Below, in pieces: positions 52,654 to 60,973 of a stretch of DNA of 64,000 nt (the stretch's first letter is position 1; each line of letters begins with the position of its first letter). The translations under genes and the position numbers were made by a program. Origin of the DNA: SB11 sp965249955 (GTDB lineage: Bacteria > Bacteroidota > Bacteroidia > UBA8524); NCBI GenBank assembly GCA_965249955.1, contig OZ252261.1, positions 2,604,001 to 2,668,000 on the forward strand. The letters are read 5' to 3'. The notes under the pieces are model-generated. The model was not told the DNA's origin, did no database searches, and saw only the letters and a list, made by a program, of their open reading frames with translations.

Positions 52654-54665
52654 GCATTAAACATAGGCAGTGTAATAGTAAAAGTGCTACCTCTACCGTG
52701 GTCGCTGGTAGCTGATATTGTGCCTTCGTTTTTCTCAACAAAATCTTTACAGATAACAAGGCCAAGCCCTGAGCCTACTTCTCCGTCGGTGCCAATTACC
52801 GATTTGTTTTTGCCGGCTTCAAAAATAGTTTCAAGTTTTTCTTTGCTTATGCCCATGCCACTATCTTTTACCCAAAAGCTTACAGTGCCTTGCCCTTCAT
52901 TTTTGCGTCCGCCAAGCTCAATAGTGCCGCCAACAATGGTAAATTTAAGGGCGTTTGACAGTAGGTTTCGTATCACCGTATCAATCATGTTTTTATCAGC
53001 ATTTGCATACAGATTGTTGGGCACATTATTGGTTACTTTTATCTCTTTGGCTGTAGCTTTTAGGTGGTAAAGCTTTAGGGTATTTTCGGCTAGTTCTTTT
53101 AGGTTTAGTTTAGAGCGTTGGTATTCGCTATCTCCAAACTGTGCTTTTGCCCAATGCAGCAAACTATCTAGTAAATCAAACGAGCGTTTCGAGGCATCTT
53201 TAAGTAATCCAATTGTCTCCTCGTTACGCAGGTTTTTATCAATACTCATCATATCGGCTAGCTGGCTTACATTACCTAATGGGCCACGCAAATCGTGTGC
53301 TATAACCGAAAATATTTTATCTTTAGTTTGGTTTAATTCTTCAAGTTGGCTTTTTTGTTCTTCAAGTATTTTGGTTTGTTTTATCATTTCGCGGCTACGC
53401 TCTTCTACTTTTAAGCTAAGTAGGGTATTTTGTTGGCGTACCTGCTCTTCGCTTTCTTTAATTTTAGCGTAAGTTTCTTCTTTTGCACTTTCTTTTTCAC
53501 CACAGTATATGCGCAACCTATCAGCCAAAGCAAAAGATAACAGTATTAAATTTATTAGCGAACCTATTTGTAAATCGTAGTTCAGAGAAAACTCGTATGA
53601 TAAAATATCGAGGCGTTGTAATATGTTTAGTATTAAAAAAACAAGAAAAATAACTCTGCCTGCAATAAACAGCCTAGCAGGCTTAAACCCTTTTTTATAT
53701 GCTGCAAAACCTGCAACAATCATAAGTATCGAGCCAATAAAAATTAAAGCCTTTACCAATTGGTGTGCCGTTTGGTGAAAGCCCATAATATCAATGGGGA
53801 AAACTAAAACAGTTGCCAAAATTGAGGCTACTAACAAACGATGAATTTTTTGGTGTTTAGTTGATGTTTCTAAAAAAACTATTGCAAATGCCGGGGCAAA
53901 TAATGATAGTGCAAAAACAGATGGCTGGTATAGGTTTATTATAGTAATATCACCCCAAAAAAGCACGTTAGCAAAACCCTTAAGATAAATATTTATTATA
54001 GCTAATGATATGGTGTGCAACATGAAATAGATATACACTTTATCTCGTGATAATAGCCAAAGGAAGGAGAGAAAGAGTACTATTAGAAGCGAAGCGCCAA
54101 TATATATACCCAACCAAAGATTTTCTGATGTGTGCTCGTTGTAAATTGTTTCAAACGATTTTATTTTAATGGGTAATTGAAGCGTATAAGTTGTTTTTGC
54201 TCTAATATAATAGGTGTATAGCCCTTTTTGCAGTTTAAATTTTATATAGTTATCGTGTAAATCTTTACCCGCAGCAGGCAACATAGAGCCGCTTGTTTTA
54301 TGTTGTATTATTGCCCCTTTTTGACCTACAGCAAATAGCTCAATGGAATCTATTATAGGGTAATTGAATAATAAATAAACAGGTTCGTCAGTTTCAACGC
54401 GTATATCAGCCTTTAACCATATTGCCGATTGAGTAGACTCGTAGTGTGGTACGTTGTTTATATTTGGAACAAATAAATTGTTATGAGCAATTATTTCTTT
54501 GATGCTTTTGTTTGCATTTACATCCTCGTATATATACATGTAGCCACCAACCAATTCATCATCAGCCAATTGATTGAATAATATTGGCGATTGTGAGTTA
54601 GCTTTGGTGCCCAATAGCAATAGGGCAAGTAATATTAGCAGATGCTTTGTCAAACAAATGAGCAA
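52650..54665 (-). CDS. 7TMR-DISM sensor histidine kinase
   Basis: The 671-residue protein has a signal peptide, a periplasmic 7TMR-DISM extracellular domain at about 30-170, seven membrane helices at about 185-375 (7TMR-DISM 7TM), a coiled coil to about 430, and a kinase core. The phosphoacceptor His is in SVIAHDLRGPLGN near 454. The ATPase part has the N box NLLSNALKF, G1 VKDSGMGIS and G2 GSGLGLVICKDFV. No response regulator is next to it, so the partner is encoded elsewhere. The ligand is unknown. Confidence 0.95.
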   Translation of the reverse strand: MLICLTKHLLILLALLLLGTKANSQSPILFNQLADDELVGGYMYIYEDVNANKSIKEIIAHNNLFVPNINNVPHYESTQSAIWLKADIRVETDEPVYLLFNYPIIDSIELFAVGQKGAIIQHKTSGSMLPAAGKDLHDNYIKFKLQKGLYTYYIRAKTTYTLQLPIKIKSFETIYNEHTSENLWLGIYIGASLLIVLFLSFLWLLSRDKVYIYFMLHTISLAIINIYLKGFANVLFWGDITIINLYQPSVFALSLFAPAFAIVFLETSTKHQKIHRLLVASILATVLVFPIDIMGFHQTAHQLVKALIFIGSILMIVAGFAAYKKGFKPARLFIAGRVIFLVFLILNILQRLDILSYEFSLNYDLQIGSLINLILLSFALADRLRIYCGEKESAKEETYAKIKESEEQVRQQNTLLSLKVEERSREMIKQTKILEEQKSQLEELNQTKDKIFSVIAHDLRGPLGNVSQLADMMSIDKNLRNEETIGLLKDASKRSFDLLDSLLHWAKAQFGDSEYQRSKLNLKELAENTLKLYHLKATAKEIKVTNNVPNNLYANADKNMIDTVIRNLLSNALKFTIVGGTIELGGRKNEGQGTVSFWVKDSGMGISKEKLETIFEAGKNKSVIGTDGEVGSGLGLVICKDFVEKNEGTISATSDHGRGSTFTITLPMFNA

Positions 54666-54735
54666 AAAGTTTGTGAAATTAAACCTTTTTATCTGTGATA
54701 AGCTAAAAATTTTATTAACGCTAAGGCTAAAACAA

Positions 54736-55455
54736 CTATTTTATGCTCGTTTTCACCTCGTTATACAATAGTTCAACCCATTGGTTATACATTTTTCCTG
54801 ATGGGTGTAAGCCATCAAAAGCTATCAAAGTGGGGTCGTTTTTTGCTAGCCTTGATATTGGTGTAATATTAATGTAAGATACTGATAAAGAGTCGGATAT
54901 TTGTTTATTTATAACATTATACTGGTCAATTTCTAAACCTATTTGTTGTGAGTTACTTTGCCCAAATGAAGTAGCTCCATAATCAGGAATGCTTATAACA
55001 AATACGTTGTCTTTGTTATTACCTGCAAAAGCAATGGCTTGTTTTACAAGTTGCAAAAAATCAGTTTTATACAAGTCAATTGGCTTTTTTTGGTACTGGT
55101 TGTTTACCCCAATTAGTAAGGTTACAATATCAAAAGTATCAGTTATTGAAGCACTGTTTATTGCATTGATAAGGTTTGTGGTTGTCCACCCTGTTTGAGC
55201 TATAATTTGTAATTTTTCTACAGCAAAGAGCGGTGTTTTTTCAATAGTATCACGCAATAAGTAAGGGAAACTTGCTTTAATATCTACACTTTCACCCTTA
55301 GTGTATGAATCGCCAAGGGCAAGGTATTTTATTTTTACAGAATCGGTTTTAGTGTTTATTGGTGCCAAAGTAAACTCTTTTTCACTTTTACAGGCTTGTG
55401 CCAATAAAAAACAACTTATAATTATTGAACTGAAAACAATAGGTTTGTGTACCAT
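54736..55455 (-). CDS. SGNH/GDSL-family hydrolase lipoprotein
   Basis: The 239-residue protein has a lipobox ending at Cys22 (LLAQAC) and the SGNH blocks: block I ALGDSYTKGE with the catalytic Ser, block III LLIGVNNQY, and block V DGLHPSGKMY with the catalytic Asp and His. It probably hydrolyses an ester of a lipid, sugar or acylated surface polymer in the periplasm. Its ATG is only six bases from the ATG of the divergent gene, so its promoter must lie in the coding part of that neighbour. Confidence 0.92.
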   Translation of the reverse strand: MVHKPIVFSSIIISCFLLAQACKSEKEFTLAPINTKTDSVKIKYLALGDSYTKGESVDIKASFPYLLRDTIEKTPLFAVEKLQIIAQTGWTTTNLINAINSASITDTFDIVTLLIGVNNQYQKKPIDLYKTDFLQLVKQAIAFAGNNKDNVFVISIPDYGATSFGQSNSQQIGLEIDQYNVINKQISDSLSVSYINITPISRLAKNDPTLIAFDGLHPSGKMYNQWVELLYNEVKTSIK

Positions 55456-55461
55456 AGAGAG

Positions 55462-56541
55462 ATGAAGTATATGTTTAACAAATTTATTACGGCAACTGTT
55501 TTTGTGTTGTTGCTAGTTCCCCTTAGTGGCCAAGCACAAACATTTAAGCTCGAGATGCTTTCATCAACAGTTCCTACCAACCTTAGAGGTCTTAGCCCTG
55601 TTGATGCGCAAACCGTTTGGGTATGCGGTAACAATGGGCATATAGGCAGAACTGTTGATGGCGGAGCAAACTGGCAGTGGGCTACACCTAATACATACGA
55701 GAAAAGTGATTTTAGGGATGTTTATGCTTTTGATGCACAAACGGCAATTGTAATGGCATCAGGCACGCCGGCTATTATTTTACGTACTACTGATGGAGGC
55801 AGCAATTGGCAAGAGGTTTTTAAAAGTGATGATAGTGCTGTTTTTTTAGATGGTATTGATTTTTGGGATAATGAACGCGGTATTTGTGTGGGCGATTGGG
55901 TGAACCAAAAGCCCTATTATCTTGAGACTGTTGACCAAGGAAAAACATGGAAACTACTTGAAGGGTTTGATAATGAAGGAGAAGAGGATATGGAACGTAT
56001 AGCTAGCTTTGCCGCAAGTGGTACATGTATACGCACTATTAATGTAGATAGTGAGCAAGGCATACTTGTGGCAGTGGCTACCGATAAGGGTAAGCATGGC
56101 CTGCTATATTTTACTAAAGAGTTTGGCTTTGAGGATTATGATTTTTTTGAGACTCCTTACACCTCTACAAAAGCATCTCAAGGTGTTTTTTCGCTGTGCG
56201 TTGATACTTTAGAAGAAGTAATATGGGTAGCAGGCGGTGATTATGCACAGCCCTCTTTGGGCTATAGTGCCTATAGTGGCTTTGATGATGGCGATTTTTA
56301 TTTAACCACCAGTCAACCATCAGGATACCGTAGTTGTATAGAGCAGTTTATGCACAATGATGTGTCGATGGTAATTTCTTGTGGATTAAATGGTGCAGAT
56401 GTTAGTGTTTCTAACCCCGATAATGCTCAATGGAAAAAAATAAGCCAAGTGCCGCTTAATACAGCTATAACATCAAAAAAAGGAAATACAGTTTTTCTTT
56501 GTGGGCCGCAAGGCACAATTTATAAGTTGATAGTTGAATAA
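55462..56541 (+). CDS. Exported YCF48/BNR-like beta-propeller protein
   Basis: The 359-residue protein has a signal peptide (ending SGQAQ, about residue 26) and propeller repeats of the plant photosystem-factor/BNR type: TVWVCGNNGHIGRTVDGGANWQW, IILRTTDGGSNWQEV, and YLETVDQGKTWKLL; shorter versions follow. These hold Asp-box-like turns. The role is unknown, probably binding on the envelope. The start is ATG 55462 or 55471; a GTG at 55447 would overlap the divergent gene. Confidence 0.82.
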   Translation: MKYMFNKFITATVFVLLLVPLSGQAQTFKLEMLSSTVPTNLRGLSPVDAQTVWVCGNNGHIGRTVDGGANWQWATPNTYEKSDFRDVYAFDAQTAIVMASGTPAIILRTTDGGSNWQEVFKSDDSAVFLDGIDFWDNERGICVGDWVNQKPYYLETVDQGKTWKLLEGFDNEGEEDMERIASFAASGTCIRTINVDSEQGILVAVATDKGKHGLLYFTKEFGFEDYDFFETPYTSTKASQGVFSLCVDTLEEVIWVAGGDYAQPSLGYSAYSGFDDGDFYLTTSQPSGYRSCIEQFMHNDVSMVISCGLNGADVSVSNPDNAQWKKISQVPLNTAITSKKGNTVFLCGPQGTIYKLIVE

Positions 56542-56548
56542 GGGATAA

Positions 56549-56953
56549 TTATTTTACTCTTACCTCAAGATATTTAAGGTAATTATCTATTACTTTTATA
56601 TCGGCAGGTGCCCAATCAATAGTAAGCAATTGGTCAGGCTCAAGCCAAGCCAAATCATTATGTTCTATCAAGCTCACCTCTTCACCTGTTTGCAGTGTGC
56701 ATACAAAAGGCAATAAGCGTATGGTACGCTCAGGGTAAACTTGATCAGAAAAAGGGAGCTTTTCCCAAATATCAATAGCCACATCAAGCTCTTCTTTAAT
56801 TTCACGCACAAGGCATTCAATATGTGTTTCATCAGGCTCTACCTTGCCACCGGGGAATTCCCATAAGTAAGCCAACGACATGTGCTCGCCTCGCTGCACT
56901 GCTAAAACTTTTCCGTTGTGCTCAATTATAGCACATGTAACCTCTACTACCAT
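56549..56953 (-). CDS. NUDIX hydrolase, MutT-like
   Basis: The 134-residue protein has the NUDIX box from GGKVEPDE through LVREIKEEL at about 35-57, where the last Gly of the consensus is Asp. The QRGEHMSLAYLWEFPGG beginning is typical of MutT/8-oxo-dGTP diphosphatases in the (deoxy)nucleoside triphosphate pyrophosphohydrolase group. It would clean oxidised nucleotides. I start at ATG 56953; a TTG at 56965 is four codons upstream. It converges with the propeller gene. Confidence 0.93.
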   Translation of the reverse strand: MVVEVTCAIIEHNGKVLAVQRGEHMSLAYLWEFPGGKVEPDETHIECLVREIKEELDVAIDIWEKLPFSDQVYPERTIRLLPFVCTLQTGEEVSLIEHNDLAWLEPDQLLTIDWAPADIKVIDNYLKYLEVRVK

Positions 56954-57089
56954 TATTTGGGGCAATAATAGGTGTTTCTATGTGTTGAAGAAGTTAAGCC
57001 CACAAGAAAGTTTTAACACTCTTTTAGTAATGTAGTGTAAAAGAAACGATTAACTTATTCTTCTCAATAATTATAAGGAGTGAAGTTTT

Positions 57090-57530
57090 TTAGATTTTAT
57101 ATTTTTCGATATTTTTCATAAATACCTCATAGTACTCAAGACGGCTTTTTAGCAACTGGTTTACCTCCTTCATATCTTTAAACAAAGCAGCAAAAAGCTC
57201 ACTGGCAGGTATAGTTACATTTTCGCCTTCCTGGGCTATTTTGTACAATTCAGCAGGGTCGGCAGCAATGCCTTGCAGGTTGCGTAGGTGGTAACTCACC
57301 TTACCCTCTTTTAGTATTTGTCCATCGCCGCTGTGCCACCAAGTAACATCAATTTCAGGAAAAGCCTCTGGAACCATAGATATTATGTTGGCAGGCATTT
57401 GGGTTTTATTATCAATATAGTTTCGCAACGACCTATCGGTAGCGCAGTTATCCAATCTTTCCAACAAATCTTTATACCCTAAGTTTAGTACCTGTTTTAT
57501 CAGTCCCAAGCGTGTTCCGTATGTGTTCAT
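57090..57530 (-). CDS. XRE-like helix-turn-helix regulator
   Basis: The 146-residue protein has an N-terminal helix-turn-helix-like domain. TRLGLIKQVLNLGYKDLLERL is the first part, and SLRNYIDNKTQMPANIISMV and FPEIDVTWWHSGDGQIL are the later parts. The latter matches the typical FPEINPxWLLTGEGxML of phage-type repressors in Bacteroidota, with Trp-His replacing Leu-Leu. The C-terminal half is helical and probably pairs two chains. It is single; no phage genes are next to it. Confidence 0.75.
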   Translation of the reverse strand: MNTYGTRLGLIKQVLNLGYKDLLERLDNCATDRSLRNYIDNKTQMPANIISMVPEAFPEIDVTWWHSGDGQILKEGKVSYHLRNLQGIAADPAELYKIAQEGENVTIPASELFAALFKDMKEVNQLLKSRLEYYEVFMKNIEKYKI

Positions 57531-57756
57531 ATTTTTTTAGAAAAAAATCTTTTCTTTTATTTCTTATTTAGGAAAATTATTTCCATTTTTGAAAGCCTGT
57601 ATGTGCAAATATATGCCAGTACAGGAAAAATTGTTAATTACGCATTGATATACTATGCAATTGTTCACTTATACAATAATACAAAAGAACAAGATAAAAA
57701 CTATTGTGATGATACAAGGCTAACTAACAAGCTATACACTAACTAACCATAGCACT

Positions 57757-58017
57757 ATGGAATTGCAGTTTTATAAAAAAACAGAAAACACAAACAGTGG
57801 TGATACTATTAGCACCTACTATGTACTTAGCGAAAAACTTAGTACTTTAATAATAATGAATGAAGAAGAGCCTGCACGATATGTTATATCGTGTTTGCCA
57901 GCCCCAATTGAGGTAAATGAAAAAATGTACCCAATTACGCAAAGCGAATTTTTAGCTGCTGCCACAAAAAGCAATAATGCTGCTTGTTGGTATGTTGATG
58001 AAATTGTAGCTGTTTAG
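57757..58017 (+). CDS. Small unknown protein
   Basis: The 86-residue protein has no signal peptide or membrane helix. It starts MELQFYKKTENTNSGD and shows four or five strands and a short helix (QSEFLAAATKSNNAACWYV). I recognise no family. The 3' side is interrupted by an insertion sequence 86 bases after its stop, and the terminator that once followed is now at 59531. It may still be expressed, with a transcript running into the antisense side of the IS. Confidence 0.6.
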   Translation: MELQFYKKTENTNSGDTISTYYVLSEKLSTLIIMNEEEPARYVISCLPAPIEVNEKMYPITQSEFLAAATKSNNAACWYVDEIVAV

Positions 58018-58095
58018 TTTACAAAACCATAATTGATAGTATAAATGTATATGTGATGCATTTGGTTTGATAATTTGCAATGTAGGCGCAACACG

Positions 58096-58103
58096 CCAAA
58101 ATT
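58096..58103. repeat. Target-site duplication, left copy
   Basis: CCAAAATT directly before the insertion sequence is repeated exactly after it at 59523-59530. Eight bases is the usual length for ISL3-family elements. Confidence 0.93.
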
Positions 58104-58126
58104 GGATCAAGTTCAAAAGTTGTGGG
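58104..58126 (+). repeat. Left inverted repeat of the IS
   Basis: GGATCA, then AGT, then TCAAAAGTTGTGGG. The complement at 59500-59522 differs only in the three middle bases (TAC). Confidence 0.9.
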
Positions 58127-59119
58127 TTAGGCGTATAATTTGGTGATTCTAAAAAGGAAAAAGTTAACATTTCGAACGCCTCTAAACTGTGCTCTGAAAG
58201 CTTTTATTTTGGCGTTAAAAGACTCAGCAGATGCATTGGTGCTTCTGTTGTCAAAGTAGTTTATGATATTTTTATAGTGGTTATTAATTGTTCTGGATAT
58301 TGTGTTAAATGACTTGAAGCCTGACTGTTCTACCCTTTCGCACCATTTTGCTAATCTTGTTAGGCCGTATATCTTCTCTCTTGTGTTATAAAATATCCAT
58401 GATAATTCCTGAGCCATTTCATATGCCTTTTGTATGTTAGGGTAGCGATTAAACAGTATTGCTCCACGCTGTTGCTGCTCAGCAGTCCAGTTTTGCTTGT
58501 TTTTGTAGAGTAAATACCTGCTTCGGGCAAGTAGTTGTTTAAGTGTATCTCCGTTTTCAAGGATTTGTGGTGTATATGTATTGCTTTCTTTCCTTGCGTT
58601 TTCTATGGCTTGGTTTTCCGCCTCTATTGCATCCCACCGATGCTTAATTCTTATTTCCTGCAATGCTTCTGTGGCCAGTTGTTGTACATGAAAGCGATCG
58701 ATAACCTGAACGGCATTGGGAAAACATTTTTTTGCTATCAACCCCATATTACCTGCCAGATCCAGCGTTATCTCTTCCACCTTATTTCTTTTTCGTAAAG
58801 ATAGTTTTTGAAGGAAGGGGATAATGTTCTCAGACTTTGTTCCCTCTATAATAGCTACCAGTGTACCTTTCTTTCCTTTGGCTTCTTTATTTGTAACCAC
58901 TGTGTAAAGCTCTCCATGTGATAAGGATGTTTCATCTATTGATAGACGGAGGCCAAGATTTTGTTCAAACACCAGTCCCTTCGAAGCCGTATATCGATGT
59001 TCCCACTGTTCAAAATCACTAAGCTTATCACGATAGTATCTTTGTAGTTTCTTTCCACCAATACCATAAAAGGAGCCGATGGTTTGAAGACTATGAGCCT
59101 GTGTATCGGCTGACCTCTT
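58127..59119 (-). CDS. Transposase, ISL3-type DDE domain (ORF B)
   Basis: This frame is open from 59119 down to the stop at 58127. Before a GTG at 58972 it encodes a clear family part (TIGSFYGIGGKKLQRYYRDK), so translation must start earlier than that GTG. There is no ATG in frame. The catalytic part has SIDETSLSHGELYTVV, ITLDLAGNM, AVQVIDRFHV and the last acidic segment SAESFNAKIKAFRAQF. It is in the +1 frame relative to ORF A and overlaps its end, so it may be made by frameshift from ORF A or from a non-standard start. It cuts and joins the element ends. Confidence 0.85.
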   Translation of the reverse strand, partial: KRSADTQAHSLQTIGSFYGIGGKKLQRYYRDKLSDFEQWEHRYTASKGLVFEQNLGLRLSIDETSLSHGELYTVVTNKEAKGKKGTLVAIIEGTKSENIIPFLQKLSLRKRNKVEEITLDLAGNMGLIAKKCFPNAVQVIDRFHVQQLATEALQEIRIKHRWDAIEAENQAIENARKESNTYTPQILENGDTLKQLLARSRYLLYKNKQNWTAEQQQRGAILFNRYPNIQKAYEMAQELSWIFYNTREKIYGLTRLAKWCERVEQSGFKSFNTISRTINNHYKNIINYFDNRSTNASAESFNAKIKAFRAQFRGVRNVNFFLFRITKLYA

Positions 59120-59456
59120 TTAAAAAAGCCGCAAAATCCTTGGTGATTCGCGTGCCTTTTGCAACCAGTTTCCAATTGCGCTGAACTACTTTCCCGGTGC
59201 TGTGGTTCATCCACCTACGTCTTTTTACATGCAGAAAGACATTGCGCCCACGAATAGGAAAATCCTGTAAGGTAGATTCTTCATAAAACCCTTTAGACTC
59301 TAACTGCTGACCCAAATACTCCTCTGGAATATTATTCAACTCTTCTAAATAAAGATGCAAAGATTCCTCATCTGACTTATGAGAGGTTAAACGAAAGTAG
59401 GTCTTTACCTCAGGAGGTAGAACCAAATCAACTAAAGTATATAATGAAGCGTCCAA
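59091..59456 (-). CDS. Transposase N-terminal region (ORF A)
   Basis: The 121-residue frame begins at TTG 59456, as a TAG lies just upstream. It has a helical N-terminus (LYTLVDLVLPPEVKTYF) and a basic part (FLHVKRRRWMNH) with KGTRITKDFAAFLKEVSR at the end. This matches the separate N-terminal proteins of ISAon1-type elements, probably for DNA binding at the inverted repeats. The end has TTTTTTAAAAG, a run prone to slippage. Confidence 0.8.
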   Translation of the reverse strand: MDASLYTLVDLVLPPEVKTYFRLTSHKSDEESLHLYLEELNNIPEEYLGQQLESKGFYEESTLQDFPIRGRNVFLHVKRRRWMNHSTGKVVQRNWKLVAKGTRITKDFAAFLKEVSRYTGS

Positions 59457-59499
59457 GGAAATATTCTAAAACGCAAAAATCAACCTTTATATTAATTTC

Positions 59500-59522
59500 C
59501 CCACAACTTTTGAGTATGATCC
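59500..59522 (-). repeat. Right inverted repeat of the IS
   Basis: Read on the minus strand, GGATCA, then TAC, then TCAAAAGTTGTGGG, a 20 of 23 match to the left end. Confidence 0.9.
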
Positions 59523-59530
59523 CCAAAATT
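59523..59530. repeat. Target-site duplication, right copy
   Basis: CCAAAATT, identical to 58096-58103. Confidence 0.93.
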
Positions 59531-59562
59531 AGCAGGCAGAAGGGATTTAGCCTGCTTTTTTT
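59531..59562 (+). terminator. Terminator displaced by the IS
   Basis: AGCAGGC (59531-59537) and GCCTGCT (59550-59556) form a perfect 7-base stem with a 12-base loop, followed by six or seven T residues. Before the insertion it lay about 95 bases after the stop of the 86-residue gene at 57757 and closed it. Confidence 0.8.
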
Positions 59563-59586
59563 ATGCTTAGATTTTAATGAAAACAA

Positions 59587-59614
59587 AAAAACCACTTCGT
59601 TTGAAGTGGTTTTT
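59587..59614 (-). terminator. Bidirectional terminator after tRNA-Lys
   Basis: ACCACTTC and GAAGTGGT pair around GTTT, and flanking A and T runs extend the stem and give a T-tail on either strand. It closes the tRNA-Lys gene on the minus strand. Confidence 0.8.
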
Positions 59615-59617
59615 ATT

Positions 59618-59693
59618 TGGTGACCCCGCTGGGACTCGAACCCAGGGCCCATACATTAAAAGTGTATTGCTCTACCAGCTGAGCTACGGAGTC
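59618..59693 (-). tRNA. tRNA-Lys (anticodon TTT)
   Basis: On the minus strand the sequence folds as a tRNA. The 7-base acceptor stem pairs GACTCCG with CGGGGTC (one G-T pair). The D arm is GCTC-loop-GAGC, the anticodon stem is ATACA/TGTAT with loop CTTTTAA, and the T arm is CTGGG-TTCGAGT-CCCAG. The anticodon is TTT, for lysine. The 3' CCA is encoded (59618-59620). The discriminator is A. A terminator follows 4 bases later. The gene upstream on the same strand is a YghO-like protein. Confidence 0.97.
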
Positions 59694-59776
59694 GTATACC
59701 TTTTTCGTAAAAGGACTGCAAAGATAGCTTTTTAGATAAAAGATGCAACCCCAAATTGTAAAAAAAATGTAAACGG

Positions 59777-60895
59777 CTAAAACATAGCTCTATAAGTATA
59801 ATGCACCTTGCAAACCTTTGCACCAACGGCGTGTAAAAGGCTGTGCATTTTAGGGTTGAAGTCGCCAATCCAAGCCATTTCAACATGTTTTATCTCCGGA
59901 TGGGTGTTTACAGCATCATAAAACTTCATTATCATGCCCGTATCTAAGCCCAAATTATGGTATTTGGGTATAACACCGTATGCAATCCCTCTAACTCTAT
60001 CAACTGGTTGAGTTTTTAGGTAGTATAAAAACTGAAGTTTTTGCCACAACCCAAATTTTCCTTTCAGGTGTTTAAAAATTTGGTTCACATCAATAAGATT
60101 CACATAAAAACCTGCCGGTTCACCGTCGGCGTATGCAAACCATATCAAGTCTTCAACCACAATGGGCAAAAATTCTTTCATCAATTGCTCCATTCTTTCC
60201 TCAGTTAAAGGAGTAAAGCCTTCGTGATGTTTCCATGCCAAGTTGTATATGTAAGCAAAATCGGCGGCAAATTGCTTCATTTCCTTTTTCTTAAAATGCT
60301 TAAAGGTGTACTTCGTATTTTGCAAAACACGGCTACCCAGTTTATTAAATCGTTCAAAATTAAAACTGCCTTGTGTCAATTCGCTGGTAGTTTGCTCTAT
60401 TAGTTTGCTAAAACCATACTCTTCAAATAGCTTCTGATAATAGGTTGGGTTATAGTTTTCTTGGTAGCTGGGGTTTTTAAAGCCCTGTACCATTAGGCCC
60501 CAATATTTATCACGTTCGCCAAAATTTATAGGGCCATCCATACCCTCAAAACCATTTTCTTTCAGCCAGTTTTTGCAAGTATCAAATAGTAGGTGTGCTG
60601 CAGCAGTATCATCAATACACTCAAAAAAGCCCATTCCACCTATTTTTTCACCATTAGTAATATTCTCGTTAGTATAAAAAGCAGCAACCCTACCCAGTAA
60701 TTTTCCATCGTCGCTTTTTAGTATCCATCGTTTAGCATCTCCGTTTTTGAAGTATTGGTTAACTGTGGGGTCAAAAACACGTTCAATATCATTATCCAAG
60801 TGGCATACCCATTGGCTATCGTTTTGGTAAAACTCTTTACCTGCTTGCAAAAACAATTTTTTTGTTGTATTTTCAGTAACGGCTATTATCCTCAT
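59777..60895 (-). CDS. YghO-like protein with GNAT fold
   Basis: The 372-residue protein has an N-terminal part resembling a GNAT fold (KRWILKSDDGKLLGRVAAFY, then GMGFFECIDDTAAAHLLFDT) and a later matching part (WFAYADGEPAGFYVNLIDVN, then RGIAYGVIPKYHNLGLDTGMIMKF). GPINFGERDKYWGLMVQGF in the middle marks the YghO-like family. Two acyltransferase-like halves are possible. The substrate is unknown to me. It is divergent from a redoxin gene and ends 83 bases before tRNA-Lys. Confidence 0.85.
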   Translation of the reverse strand: MRIIAVTENTTKKLFLQAGKEFYQNDSQWVCHLDNDIERVFDPTVNQYFKNGDAKRWILKSDDGKLLGRVAAFYTNENITNGEKIGGMGFFECIDDTAAAHLLFDTCKNWLKENGFEGMDGPINFGERDKYWGLMVQGFKNPSYQENYNPTYYQKLFEEYGFSKLIEQTTSELTQGSFNFERFNKLGSRVLQNTKYTFKHFKKKEMKQFAADFAYIYNLAWKHHEGFTPLTEERMEQLMKEFLPIVVEDLIWFAYADGEPAGFYVNLIDVNQIFKHLKGKFGLWQKLQFLYYLKTQPVDRVRGIAYGVIPKYHNLGLDTGMIMKFYDAVNTHPEIKHVEMAWIGDFNPKMHSLLHAVGAKVCKVHYTYRAMF

Positions 60896-60973
60896 CTTTT
60901 TTTAATGTGGGGTAAAATATGCTATAAAACAAGATATTTGCAAAGGTTCAAAAAAATAAAACAACAACAACAC

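Larger units (their letters stand above)
58104..59522 (-). mobile_element. Complete ISL3-type (ISAon1-like) insertion sequence
   Basis: The 1419-base element is bounded by inverted repeats of 23 bases (58104-58126 and 59500-59522) that match at 20 positions, and by an exact 8-base target duplication. It carries two minus-strand frames: an N-terminal region (59091-59456) and a DDE transposase (58127-58972 or longer). The intact repeats, duplication and open frames suggest a recent insertion. The element has no passenger gene. The stop of the transposase adjoins the left inverted repeat. Confidence 0.95.

Noticed and set aside
55447..55462. GTG start for the propeller protein
   Set aside because: It would overlap the coding start of the divergent SGNH gene and lengthen the signal peptide; ATG 55462 or 55471 gives a normal one.
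58936..59214. 92-codon frame within the IS in the third frame
   Set aside because: It is in neither the ORF A nor the ORF B frame and reads no family sequence, though a -1 slip from ORF A would enter it.
57090..59530. Prophage or genomic island around the XRE-like regulator and the IS
   Set aside because: No integrase, phage structural genes or attachment sites lie nearby; the tRNA-Lys gene has no repeated 3' end on either side that I can see.
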